Of a stretch of DNA of 64,000 bases, positions 52,291-64,000 are shown piece after piece; position 1 is the stretch's first letter; the number at the start of each line of letters is the position of its first letter. This DNA is from Ipomoea triloba (taxonomy: Eukaryota; Streptophyta; Magnoliopsida; Solanales; Convolvulaceae), in contig NC_044917.1 in assembly GCF_003576645.1 (NCBI RefSeq), forward strand, positions 5,932,945 to 5,996,944. The letters are read 5' to 3'. Position numbers and translations under genes: made by a program. The notes under the pieces were generated by a model. The model ran no database searches. It saw only the letters and a list, made by a program, of their open reading frames with translations, and was not told where the DNA came from.

Positions 52291-53496
52291 GTGACATAAA
52301 TAAAAGATACATTTTTATATACTAAAAATACATTATATTATTTATATATGTAAAGTGCACTATTTGAGTGTTGAAAATACAATACTCTGCATTTTATATG
52401 TTATCAAATAATGTACATTCAATATACAAATAATATACTTTTATTATATTAAAAATGTACCTTGTATTCATGGTTGACACGGTTGTGTAGAACATGGTAC
52501 ACAAAAATGTGTCTCTTCATTTAAGAATTAAAATTGTATTTAAAAACATGTTGACATTCAACCCAATATGCATGGGTTTTGGGAGGTACAATTTCAAGTC
52601 CACATTCATTAGTTGGGCCCAAAATGAAATCAACATCAGACACCCATAATTCCTTTGAGTCCAATAAGTATCAAGCACACAAGATTCAACTTGCAGTGTG
52701 AAAGTTTCATCACCGTACATTATTTCTCATACCTAATAAGCTATTGAATCAACATGATTTACCTATCTACAATTTTGTCGTCGGGTTGAGATGCGAGGGG
52801 CTTTGGGACATATACCCCATTTTGTTTTGTAGCTCTAACAAAAATAGTGTTTCTTTTGGCAACATGTACCCCTAGCTTGCATATCCACTGTGCTCATTAA
52901 TGGCACGTAGTCAAATGTGAAAATCACTCAACATAAAATAATGGCATATATAGTGTACTCTAGTGTGAAAATGGGTTGTCTTTGCTGGCTAGCTTAGCTT
53001 GGTGCATCATCAATATATAGATTCTAAAATTGGGGCTCGCTTATTTTGGGGGGTGTGCATGTGTATTTGCGTCATCACAAATCAAATTTGATAACTACTA
53101 GATTTTAAGATTAACTATTTGTGAAAATTATTTATTAGTTTTTTTATTTGAATTGTTTGACTATCAACTTAGCTATTTTACCTCTCTTTATGATTTATTG
53201 TTGATTAAAATTATAATGTGATCTTTACTCAAAGCACACATTCCAGTAAATCAAAGAATACATTATTTGTCACATTGGTGCCAAGCTCTTCACATGGAGG
53301 TTCGCATTTTTTGTACGTGCAACGTAACTATTTGCTGGTGCAGATGACTCAGGAAACCGAAGAGATAATGGTGTATGTCGTACTCGGTTTGTGTGCTCCT
53401 GGGATGGTGATGAGTATCAAGAAGCTGCATGCAACACCAAACTAAACTACCATCTAATCCATTACTGGGGATATGATCCAATGAACTTAGGCATTA
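52291..53496. other. Non-coding spacer
   Basis: No gene is recognised; short open frames show no family resemblance. Confidence 0.5.
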
Positions 53497-53993
53497 GGGT
53501 GCGTGTTTGGTTCGCACATAAACATCAGAATCATAATAAGAATAAAATATTTGGTAATTGTAATTGGTTTTTGTGAAAGTATTTTGCGTATTTGAAAGTA
53601 GGATATAATTAGAATGATTACCAATATTAATGATTGTTTATGGTACTAAAAAAATGATTGTTTATGTATAACCCTATAATGGAAATAAATGTTTAAAAAT
53701 ACAAAAACAAAAAATCAAAACAATTGATCATAATATAATAACATTTAAAGTAACAATATGAACAAATAATCAAAACAAAAATATGAGGGATGTAGTGAGG
53801 AGGCAGCAGATCGGGGGTAACAAATGAGGGATAAAATAAAATGATACTCGTTTTTAATTAGAAAATGATGATTTTAATTGAAAGGGTAATCAAATTCCTT
53901 AGTTGCGTTTTAAAAAGTTGTCAATCAAATAATAACTATGATTTTAATTAACATTCCTAGTGTGTATAGTAAACACATGAACCAAACACACCT
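53497..53993. mobile_element. PIF/Harbinger-type MITE, gggtgcg family
   Basis: 497 bases flanked by tta (53494-53496, 53994-53996). The ends are gggtgcgtgtttggttcg and, reversed, aggtgtgtttggttcatg. Confidence 0.8.
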
Positions 53994-54015
53994 TTAGTGT
54001 AATGGTTTCAATTCA

Positions 54016-54354
54016 AAGTTGTTATATTGTGGACCATGGTCTAAAAACGACTGACGTCAAATATTAACGGAGATCCGATCCGTAAATGAAACTACAGTTT
54101 ATCTCAAATGGTACTACCTCACATTTATTTTTATATTATCAAATAAAACTATAGTTATATCGAAATGAAATTGTAGTTGTGTTGAAAGGAAAATGCAGTG
54201 TATATAAAATGAAACCGAATATGTTACACTAATATAGAGCTACTAATTCTTAATGGCGCGTACGGATGCCGTTTCTTTTCATTAAAAGAAACGGCACTGT
54301 ATTCGATCATGGTCCAAAATGCTTTGTGGACTATGGTCCACAGTATAATTTGCG
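54016..54354. mobile_element. Mutator-like MITE with exact 9-base target duplication (gtggaccatgg family), copy 1
   Basis: 339 bases flanked by ttcaattca at 54007-54015 and 54355-54363. The ends contain gttatattgtggaccatgg and, reversed, aattatactgtggaccata. Same family as 62753-62922. Confidence 0.82.
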
Positions 54355-54649
54355 TTCAATTCAGCAGTGGGCTTAATTAGCCAAACAATAAAATAGTGAT
54401 AAAATATATCATGAATAAATGCTCATTTTTAATATACTAAATTTACATTATTTGTGTATTAAAAGTTCATTATTCGATAGTATACCAAATAATGAATCTT
54501 TAAAAAATAAGCATTAAATGAATTAAAAATGAATCTTTAATAATGATTGTAAATTAATAGTGTGATATGGTATTCAAATTATTATAAATGTTGTCGGTTT
54601 GGCCCATCAAGTTTAATCCAAAATAATAAATGATTCAGTCCAAAAATAA

Positions 54650-54950
54650 GGGTGCGTTTGGTTCGCACATGGGAATCGGAATCGGAATGGGTATCAAATA
54701 CTTGGTAATGGTAATGGGTTTTGGTGATAGTATTTAACATGTTTGGTAGTTGAGTGGAATGGGAATGATTATTAATAGTTGGGGAAGAAAGGAGGAAGGG
54801 AGATGAAACCCTTATTTAATAAGGGTATGGATTTTGTCATTAATGGAGTATTCCAAACTCATAGTAGCATTCACAAAACCTATCAACCAAACACAAGCAA
54901 TCACTTTCATACCCATTCCTTATGCCTAAACCCACCAACCAAACACACCC
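54650..54950. mobile_element. PIF/Harbinger-type MITE, gggtgcg family, second copy
   Basis: 301 bases flanked by taa (54647-54649, 54951-54953). The ends are gggtgcgtttggttcg and, reversed, gggtgtgtttggttgg. Non-coding. Confidence 0.82.
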
Positions 54951-57626
54951 TAATAATAATTTCACGATCTTAGAGAAGATTGTTGTGAAATGGGTAAGTC
55001 ACCAAGAGCTGTTTAAGAGGCTGTTTAGTGTTTTATTTGAAACATTTTTGTTGAGAAAATTAATTAGTTAATGTTATTAGTAGAGTCATTGTACCAATAT
55101 TACCAACTCAATACCACTTGTATTAGTTGTATAAATACCAAACACATGTTTTACTTTGTCATTCATGTTAAGCCACCATTAGTATCAAAACATACTGTGA
55201 CAAATTTGTCAATTCATCATTCTATCTATCTCAGCTCAAAATAATAAACGATTTTAAAACTCGTATCTTTACATGCACTCGCTTTCGTAAAAGTGTGTTT
55301 ATATATAATAATATTTATTTTAATTTAATTGTATAAACCCATAAGTATATATATACTCCGTATTATACAAAGCAAGAGAAATGAAATAGCAATCTCATAG
55401 TGTTAATTGCGGTGTGTGGTTTGAAGTTGGGGCCGGGGGGAGTGTGAAAACATGGTTGTCGTCCATAACTCCATTTATTGTTTATAGTTTTCTGCATGAT
55501 TTTCTGGGACGCTGATGGCTCCAATGGCTACCGTCCAAAGCTCCACATGGTTTGTTGTAGTCAATGATTATCTTGAAAGTCGTAACACCATTATCCCTGC
55601 TGGCGGATATCATCAACAAGGAACAAGCCCCCCCCCCCCTCAATTTTAGAGATTTCTCTACTTAGCTTGTCTCTTTCTGACCTAACCACCATCCCCCTTC
55701 ACGCTAAAGTTCTCCATTCCCCATATATATACATCCCAGCCGCTGTCGACACCATCCATTACCATGACAAGAAATCAGACACGAAAATAACGGATTAGTG
55801 TTTATCTGTAATGTATTTTGAGTTGTTAACGGGTTGATCCGTTAAAATTCATTATGATTGGTGTCTTAACTGGTCATCCCTTTAAATCTATTAAAAACAT
55901 GTTTAACCTGTTAATATATATTATCATGTTACCCAATTTACAAAGACTATTGGATGGGGGCCGGGTTTAGATAATGGGGATTTAGTTAATACATATAAAT
56001 TATATGCATACAAGAAAATTAATGATGAGTGTGCATGCTACTTGTCCAACAAGGTATGTGCTTGCTAGGTAGGTGGAAGTGCTGGCTACTTGTTAAACAA
56101 ATCACTTCCCTTGTAATGTTATATTTTTTACATTTTTAGACTTAAACAAATCGAATTGAATGATATATTGATATTACATAAGATATCTTGAATATGACTA
56201 AGGATTAATTTATTACATACACTCACTATTGATGTTAAACAATCTGAAATTTGAATTTTATTGTACTGGGTTCAATTTTATTCTAAAAAAATAAATATCC
56301 TTTTTATAAGAAAAACTACTCATATTTTATTAAGATATGGGTTCCTATCATTGTTAGCAAGATTTGATATTTGAACCTTTCATAACAAATATCTACTAAT
56401 TACCAACTAAGCTATCTCAACCTTTAATAATTTTTATATATAAATGATATATTATTTATTTATATTTGATAGGAAGTTTGACCTCGATGTATCGGAATTT
56501 GGCTCGGTAATCGTGCGGATTGTCCTATTCGACATTTCCCGACCACATTCAAGAACATAAGTTTTCGACCACGAATGTGGTCGGGTAAGTTGTTAAATTA
56601 GCTGTGAAGCTTAGTTGTCGATCGACAGATTATTCTCAAGTTGAACTAATCGGGAATAATGACCCTAATCAATCATTAACCTTAAAATAAGCACAATCCG
56701 ATCACATAAAGGACCGTTACATCACACACCTATTGTTTGTCAGCTTTATTTAGACAGATGTAATGTGCAAGGCCACCACACGCTTGCCTAATGTGCTCAC
56801 GACATGTGGTGAACATGTAGATGTCCAAAACCTATTTCCCGACTTCATCAATATAAATCGCATTAAATGATGTTAGGAAAACTTTTAGAAAATTTGATGC
56901 TTATCCATTGCTTTTTTTCTTCCTCAAATCAAATTTGAACACAAGTGAGAGTAAAAGTTAGAAGTATAATTTTAAAAATACATAAAATAACTTTTTTTTT
57001 AGTACCACACTATGACCTTCGACCACAAGGCCTTCGGCTACTTGAAATATTTTTGATTCTTTAGTAAGTTGATTAAAAAAGTTTGCAACACCGTACCGTA
57101 CATCAAAGCGATTAGTTCTAGTGTACAATTATTAATTTAATCATTTCATACTTTCTTAATTTGGACTATAGTTAAGCATGAGTTATAAAAACTCCTAAAA
57201 TATTTTAATTATTCCGCAAGAATAAATTATCAAATGTAGATTTTCAAAAAAAAAATAAAAAAATTATCAAATGTACGGACAACATACTATACGTGTATCA
57301 TGAACTTATAATCAACGGCTCAAAGCAAGTTACAGATTTTCTAAGGGCCCCACTTGACCAAATCGTAATATTCCCTGGAATAGCCGAATTGCGTCCACAA
57401 AGATTTTCCTTAAACAGGCATCCTAAATTCCCGTACTACCCTCCGTGACAAGTGTGCTGATGACCGGTCATTTGCGAAGGCAAATCTGTAATTTCCGACA
57501 AGATGAGTGGCAGTTTATTAACAGCTGGCAGCTATGCAGCTCTTAAAAAAAACAAGCTGGTTCGGTTATACTTCCACCACTCTTCACTCACCTCCACACA
57601 CTCCATAGCGATCGAAGAGAGAGGCA
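54951..57626. other. Non-coding spacer leading to the AGPase promoter
   Basis: No gene is recognised. There is a C run at about 55628-55640. A 13-base perfect inverted repeat (cccgaccacattc at 56538-56550, complement at 56573-56585) can form a hairpin. The AGPase promoter must lie just before 57627, but no clear TATA box stands out. Confidence 0.5.
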
Positions 57627-60600
57627 ATGGCGGCAGCAATCGGAGCTCCGAAGCTCGCTCCGTATACCTGCGCGGCGGAGAGGAACGACGGCTCTGCTCG
57701 GCGTGCTGGGAGGTTCAAGAGCCTCTCGTTCGCGTCTTCTAATCTCTCCGGCGACAAACTCGCGTCGTTAGTTTCTCGGCGCTGCAGCCGTTCCGGAGGG
57801 AAATCGTCGGAGAGGCGTAATGCTCCGATTATCGTTTCCCCTAAAGCTGTTTCCGACTCCCAGAATTCGCAGACTTGTCTCGATCCTGATGCTAGCCGAG
57901 TAAGCACTCAATCGTGTCCATGATGCATATACACGTGTTAATTATTACGTATTTCCCGTATATGAATGCCTGTTGTTGAATCTGCAGTGTTTCTGTATTT
58001 TTTTTTCCTTAATCTCATAACATCTTTCTTTTTAGCAGTAAAATTGGTGATAGTTCATCGAATTGCCACTGAAGTGAAGTGATGATTCAATTAAATTAGA
58101 ATGTCTGGATACAGCTCTCATATTGTCATGAGAATGGAGCATTAATTGCTTCACCTTGAAGTATATTTTCCAACTATTTCCAGATCCAAATCTTCACTTT
58201 TTGTTTGCATCGATTACTATTATATTGAGAGATTGCGTAAGGAGGTTGCTTTACGTGCGTTTTATTTAGTTAAAGCAAAGTGTGTGAAGTGTGAACTATT
58301 TCTTTTTTCACTATTCTTTTTCTGTTTTTTTTTTTTGAATATAACAATTAAAATCGTGGATCTGGTTTTGAGTGGTGTCCACTTCAACTGCATGTATGGA
58401 TGAAACTTAGGAGTTCACTAGAGAGTTGCATTTCTTGTGTTGGCTGTAGAATTTAGGGACAAAAACGTAATGAGAAAAATGGTGTTTTGACATCATTCAA
58501 AGATGAATGCAGTTGAATGATTTGTATGTTATATCTGAAATCAAATTGCATTCATTTTTATGAGACTATCTAAATATTTAGTTCTTTTGCTTCTTTTCTA
58601 ATGTAAAATATTGCCTTTTACCTCCTGAATTCCATCACTAAGGAGTAGTTGAAGCCATATGGGGAAGGATTATTATGAACTTCTGTATATTTAATGTTTT
58701 GCAGAGTGTCTTGGGAATTATTCTTGGAGGTGGAGCTGGGACCCGGCTCTACCCTCTAACAAAGAAGAGGGCAAAGCCAGCTGTTCCACTTGGAGCAAAC
58801 TATCGTCTGATTGATATCCCTGTTAGCAATTGCTTGAACAGTAATGTTTCCAAGATCTATGTTCTTACACAGTTTAACTCTGCATCACTCAATCGTCACC
58901 TCTCACGGGCATATGCAAGTAACATGGGCGGCTACAAGAATGAAGGTTTCGTTGAAGTTCTTGCTGCTCAGCAAAGTCCAGAGAACCCTAATTGGTTCCA
59001 GGTATTTATCCCGTTGCTACTTGTTATAAACCATGCTAGTTGCATACAAAGAATTATGATGTGTATGTTCTATTATTCACGCATGATCCATGTAGTAGTT
59101 CTTCAGTTGTTTTAATATGTACAAGATATGATTCTAACCAAATCAATCTCCAGCTGTGCTAGTTTGATGAGTGTATATATGGTTGCCAAGTGTAGCAATC
59201 TAAATGTGATTTTGTCGTGGGCAGTCTAAAAGGAGTCAACTGTTTGGTTCCAAGAATTTTATGGGGGTATTCATTAATGGTACCATTAAGCACTAAATTT
59301 ACATGCTATTTAATTGCAGGGTACTGCTGATGCTGTGAGGCAGTATCTATGGCTGTTTGAGGAACACAATGTTCTTGAATTCCTAGTTCTTGCTGGAGAT
59401 CATTTGTACCGAATGGATTATGAGAGATTCATTCAAGCCCACAGAGAAACAGATGCTGATATTACTGTTGCTGCTCTGCCAATGGATGAGAAGCGTGCCA
59501 CTGCATTTGGTCTCATGAAGATTGATGAAGAAGGGCGGATTATTGAATTTGCAGAGAAACCAAAAGGAGAACAGTTGAAAGCTATGAAGGTAAACTAAAT
59601 AAATTCAGTTATCACTCTCATCTAGGTAGTTTGTTTAAGTATAAAAAAAAAACAAATAGGGAAATAATTGTCTTTTCACTCCCATCCAGGTTGATACTAC
59701 TATTTTAGGTCTTGATGATCAGAGAGCTAAAGAGTTGCCTTTTATTGCAAGTATGGGCATATATGTCATTAGCAAAAATGTGATGTTAAACCTACTTCGA
59801 GAAAAGTTCCCTGGAGCCAATGACTTTGGAAGTGAAGTCATTCCTGGTGCAACATCCATTGGAATGAGAGTATGTACCCTTTTTTTTTTTTTTTTTTTTT
59901 CAAATAATCATAAAGTGTATTTTGACCATCCAGATTTTGTTAATTTGTCTTCTCACCAAATCAAACTGTATTGTACTGTGAGTTTGCTGTAGTATAAGTA
60001 TAATAGGAAGATGAATAGTTATTGACTGAAATTTGCCCATGAAAACTGTAAAGAATAAGTGTAAATGTGGAATTCTCACCATTTCATCCATACAGGTTCA
60101 AGCTTATTTGTTTGACGGCTACTGGGAAGATATTGGTACAATTGAGGCTTTCTATAATGCCAACTTGGGGATCACAAAAAAGCCAGTGCCAGATTTCAGG
60201 TAAACCCCCCTTGTAGAATATAATTTTCGTTCTAATGTTTAAATTTAAAGCACTAACCAGGAAATCCTTTTGAAGTTTCTATGACCGATCAGCTCCAATC
60301 TACACTCAGCCTCGATATTTACCTCCTTCTAAAATGCTTGATGCTGATGTCACGGACAGTGTTATTGGCGAAGGTTGTGTGATCAAGGCAAGTGAATTGA
60401 ACTTCTAGGGTTGATAACATCATCCATTCATAGATTGTGATTGCATTTATAATAATGTGGAATGCAATATTCATTATTGTGTTTGTTAGTGCAGAACTGT
60501 AAAATTCACCATTCTGTGGTTGGGCTTAGATCATGTATATCAGAAGGTGCAATTATTGAAGATTCACTACTGATGGGAGCTGATTACTATGAGGTAATAA

Positions 60601-61392
60601 TCCATGTAGAAGATGGATATAGATTTTTTTTTTCTCTAGTCGGATTTCAATTGAGTTTTTGTATGGAGTGCAACACTTATCTTAATGGTTCATGATTCAT
60701 CGGAAACCATCATTGTTCTGCAATTTCTGTAAGCTACTTTATCTTTTTGACATAATTTCTTGTATTGGGACAGACTGATGCTGACAGGAGGCTTCTGGCA
60801 GCAAAGGGCAGCATCCCAATTGGCATTGGCAGGAACTCCCACATTAAAAGAGCAATCATTGACAAGAATGCTCGTATAGGGGACAATGTGAAGGTGCAAA
60901 ATCTAAACATTTTGTTTCAACTCAACTTTTCAACTGAAATTTTGAAATTGTCTTCTAGACCTCATAAGCCATTTCATACCTTGCTGAAAGGTGGGGCATG
61001 AAGAACAAAAAGTCCTTTACCTTGCTTGAATCAGGCCCACTTATACCAAAGATATCAATTCTTGAATTGCATCTTCAAATAACTATATCATCTTTTAGTT
61101 TAATCAATGAAAATTTATATAATGTTCAAATATTCTTGCACTTTACAGCAGCATATATAGCTCCATATGCACTAAGTATTTTGGTATTATCCTTCAGTAC
61201 TAGGAGAAGCATATTTTTATGAAGTTGAAACTTGAAATCTTGAAACCCCCTAACATCGACATTTGATTTTCTCAGATCATTAATAGTGACGATGTTCAAG
61301 AAGCAGCTAGGGAAACTGATGGATATTTCATCAAGAGTGGAATCGTCACTGTCATCAAGGATGCATTGATCCCCAGCGGAACTGTAATATAA
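57627..61392 (+). CDS. APS1: ADP-glucose pyrophosphorylase small (catalytic) subunit, plastidial
   Basis: It makes ADP-glucose from glucose-1-phosphate and ATP, the committed step of starch synthesis, as a heterotetramer with large subunits in plastids. Exons: 57627-57899, 58705-59001, 59320-59589, 59690-59869, 60096-60199, 60276-60387, 60495-60593, 60774-60893, 61276-61392. They give 523 residues, the usual small-subunit length. Exon 1 supplies a Ser/Arg-rich plastid transit peptide, with mature sequence probably beginning around [17 protein letters not shown]; its Cys is the redox-bridge cysteine of small subunits. Then come the nucleotide-binding [19 protein letters not shown], the catalytic-site [25 protein letters not shown] (glucose-1-phosphate region) and the regulatory C-terminus IPSGTVI. 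Intron 6 begins with GC instead of GT (60388). Regulation by 3-PGA/Pi and redox is known for the family. Confidence 0.96.
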
Positions 61393-61579
61393 AGATGTAA
61401 CAAGAGTTCAGGCACATATCCTCAAAACTGTTTAGCAGAAGATGGAGCTGCAGGCCTGCAATGGTAGTTGTTTATTTTGCCATAGAAAATCTAACATTTT
61501 TTGTTGGTAATGTTATGTTTTCCCATAAGAGAAACTGATGCATATTATCCTTTAAAGTTTAAATACCATCTTAGTTACC

Positions 61580-61585
61580 AATAAA
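61580..61585 (+). terminator. Probable polyadenylation signal of the AGPase gene
   Basis: aataaa about 190 bases after the stop codon, a normal 3' UTR distance. Confidence 0.5.
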
Positions 61586-61717
61586 TGATGATTATACAAG
61601 TGTATACGTGATGCTTTCTACTTGATCACTAGTCTCCAATTGGCAAATTTTGGAACTAGTTACAAACATACACAACAAGTTCAGTTAATCTAAAGGCACA
61701 ATACTTCTGCCACCTCC

Positions 61718-62027
61718 TTAATGGTGATTATGATCATGGACATTAGCAGCTGGTCCAGGAGGTCCAGGAGCTTCCCTGTCACTCCGTCGGTGAATTAAGC
61801 TTCCTGTTCTCGAAAAAAATAAAACAGAAAACTAAAAATAGAGCCAAAAAAGCAGCAGATTAACGAAAATTAAAGGAGAAAGAAGCAAAACACACACCCT
61901 GAGCTGCTAGTGATGAGTAGTCTAAGATCTTTGCTTGACACGCCGAGAGCAGAATAAATGTCAGAAACAGAAACACAGCAAATAAAGCTATGCTCTTGCG
62001 GAGATTGATCATCGTTCTTCTCCTCAT
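61718..62027 (-). CDS. Predicted small secreted peptide precursor (71 residues, two exons)
   Basis: Exons on the minus strand: 62027-61898 and 61803-61718; the intron has GT and AG ends and joins in frame. The product opens with a short basic stretch and a strong hydrophobic signal peptide (SIALFAVFLFLTFILLSACQ, cleavage probably after CQA). It then has a short variable region and a C-terminus rich in Pro, Gly and His (SDREAPGPPGPAANVHDHNH plus a final His). This layout is that of plant signalling-peptide precursors, but the tail does not match CLE, CEP, IDA, PIP or RGF consensus motifs as I know them. A second ATG at 62012 could also be used. A TATA box sits just upstream. The frame is short, so an untranslated RNA or chance ORF remains possible. 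Confidence 0.6.
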
Positions 62028-62060
62028 CGTATTCGCTTTCCGGGCCGCTATACACTTGTC

Positions 62061-62068
62061 TCTTTATA
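62061..62068 (-). promoter_or_regulatory. Probable TATA box of the small peptide gene
   Basis: tataaaga on the minus strand, 34 bases before the first ATG and 49 before the second. A start site 25-30 bases downstream would leave a very short leader, which favours the second ATG at 62012. Confidence 0.5.
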
Positions 62069-62752
62069 GTAGTTGGCGGTCCATGCAGGTTTCTTCCCTT
62101 TGAAAATTATGATGGAGACAGAAATGTTTTCTTTCTTTTGTTTTTTAAAAGCTCTTTTTTCCTTCATCCATTTTCATTGTTAGAGTCAAAATTACTCCAT
62201 TTCCGTAGTATTTGATTTGTAGGTGGCGTAATTGAGGATTGACGAAGTCCAAAACTTTAGTGGATGAAGTTTCAGCCTGCAATTGCAATATTATTATTCA
62301 ACAAACATAGATATTGGGTTGGTCAGTTGGTGACATCGTCTATCTTAACTTGTTAGACGGACTTGGTCGTCTTCCCTCCGTTATCACTGGTCCGGCCAGT
62401 TGCATTCACAACCATCCTCCATTCTAATTGGTAGGTAGGTGGTGTGAATGAGTATAGCGTGGTTGTGGTGTGACATGAATTGAATGATGCCAAACATTCA
62501 GTCGCAATTGAGTCAAGTAGTTGGATGGGCCAATAATCAAAGTCAACATGATGTAGGCATGCATATTTCTAGGCATGCGACATGCGAGGTAGTGCGATTG
62601 TGCGAAGCAACTCATATTCGTCTATATGATTCACATGTTTGTAAGAGGTTGTGGCACTATAATAAAAATAAATAATTTATACCGGATGAAAAATCATCAA
62701 ATTGGACGTGATTTTTTAAAAGCTAATTTACTGGGCCGATGGGGTGGATATC
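62069..62752. other. Non-coding spacer
   Basis: No gene is recognised; it contains the promoter side of the small peptide gene. Confidence 0.5.
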
Positions 62753-62922
62753 CCGTTGTTATACCGTGGACCATGCACAATGCCTGATACTGCAGTTGTG
62801 TTGAACGGGTACTGCAGTTGTGTTAAACGGATGAAACGACTTCTGTTCTGCACAACTGCAGTTCCCTTTCAACACAACCAACACAACTGCAGTATTGACC
62901 ATGGTCCATAGTATAATTTGCG
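62753..62922. mobile_element. Mutator-like MITE, gtggaccatgg family, copy 2
   Basis: 170 bases flanked by gtggatatc (62744-62752) and gtggatatt (62923-62931). The ends match the element at 54016-54354 at the same offset from the target duplication. The interior has two tandem copies of tactgcagttgtgttgaacg-like sequence and its complement. Confidence 0.78.
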
Positions 62923-64000
62923 GTGGATATTACCTAAGATTAGTTGTGTGGGCCTATTTTTGATTGATAGAATCTAAAAAATTTCCTTTTTCAGTTTTCA
63001 CGGGAACAATATTTATATTTGGTCTTAACGTGAAAGAAAAGCTGTACGACTGGAGTCATCACAATTCACAAGCAAAAAGACGTTGTCGTTTCAGCTTCCA
63101 CGCTATATATGCTACGGCCTACTTTTCTCCTCTATGTTTTCCGATCCGTCAACAATAACTACCTCTTTCCGCGTACACCAACCGCTCCTCACCCTCTCCC
63201 CATTCGCACCGCAAACCACGCAAAGACAAGAATATTGGAATTTGGAAGCAGCGAAAGATGAAAGGGAAAAAAACAATTTCCTAAAGAAAGACTTCTTTCA
63301 AGTTTTCCTCGAAAATGATTTCAAAACTAATCCTGACATGCAAGTCACGACCTCGGATTTCTAGCAACACATGTTGACTATACTACAGGTGGGCATTCTT
63401 TAATTTTCCAGGAACCCACCATTTTTACCTCGAAAATAACGTCGCCCAAATTTTCTTGATCCCATTTTGGTCTTGTTAAACGCTCAAAGTTGTAATCTTT
63501 TTTCTTAATGGAAATTCCCATTGGTTTTCTTTGCAGAATTTTGTTTGGCGGATTTAGTTAAGTTATGCCCATGGTTGGAGATGGAGCAGTGTCTGTTTTT
63601 GCGGCAAAGCAAAAGCATTATTAGTGGATGGGTGATCACAACCAACACTCGCTATTTCGCTAGTCAAGCCCGCACATTGAAGTGAGTTTCTTTCTTCAAT
63701 TCTTTGCGCGATCTATTCTGTTTGCAGATATAACCTCACCGCCAAGCAATCTCTTAACATTCTTGATTTTTTTTACATAAAAAAAAGAATGAAATTGAAA
63801 AAAAAAATATCGTGGAAATGACTCAAAGGGTATACACAAGAAATTGAATAAGAAAGAGTATGATTATGAAGTGATAAGTAATGGAACAGTGTTCTTAGTC
63901 TTATTGGCTTGTGGCACATTCCACCAACTTTGCCTGCTTTCCACTCAAGTCAAGTTCTCTGTCCTTTTCCATTCACATACTTTTTCATTTCCAGGTTTCA
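62923..64000. other. Unassigned right end of window
   Basis: Open frames around 63083-63364 have no family resemblance. The mixed-composition stretch at 63100-63250 and the later AT-rich sequence could be upstream sequence of a gene beyond the window, but nothing definite is visible. Confidence 0.4.

Overview
This window is plant nuclear DNA. It shows intron-rich genes with GT-AG splice sites, AT-rich spacers full of MITEs and SINEs, inserted chloroplast DNA, a plant microRNA hairpin and a 981-base assembly gap. Gene content and repeats fit an asterid eudicot. I favour Ipomoea (sweet potato or morning glory), mainly on the overall look of the ADP-glucose pyrophosphorylase small subunit; this is inference. 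Exons were joined by hand: reading frames close across every junction given, and protein identities come from recognised family features, not a database search.

Layout. (1) 116-6307 (+): the last 20 exons of a CALS7-type callose synthase. (2) 6145-15400: a rearranged region. A segment carrying the callose synthase 3' end and a dead acyl-activating-enzyme exon occurs twice, as do pieces of a type I MADS-box gene. A two-piece chloroplast insertion (atpF/atpA) lies inside the first unit, and a SINE and a MITE lie inside the second. (3) 15600-16700: nested MITE and SINEs. (4) 16977-19274: a VQ-motif gene (+) convergent with a class-3-lipase-like gene (-). (5) 20619-28726 (+): VPS16/VACUOLELESS1, 15 exons, with a hAT element in intron 4. 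(6) 29678-32592 (-): a 3-hydroxyisobutyryl-CoA hydrolase-like gene, 15 exons. (7) 33905-34023 (-): a MIR160-type hairpin with a variant mature sequence. (8) 35204-38091 (-): a CYP724-type P450, 9 exons. (9) 38100-57600: about 19 kb without a recognised protein gene, holding the gap, a CACTA end, several MITE families and SINEs. (10) 57627-61392 (+): AGPase small subunit, 9 exons, one GC-AG intron. (11) 61718-62027 (-): a two-exon gene for a predicted 71-residue secreted peptide. (12) 62028-64000: a small MITE and unassigned sequence.

The genes are independent housekeeping, growth-regulation and starch or callose functions; they do not form a pathway cluster. The observations most worth checking are the variant MIR160 locus, the small secreted peptide gene, the head-to-tail chloroplast insert with C-to-T decay, and the duplication that left one MADS copy frameshifted and the other reduced to its 3' end.
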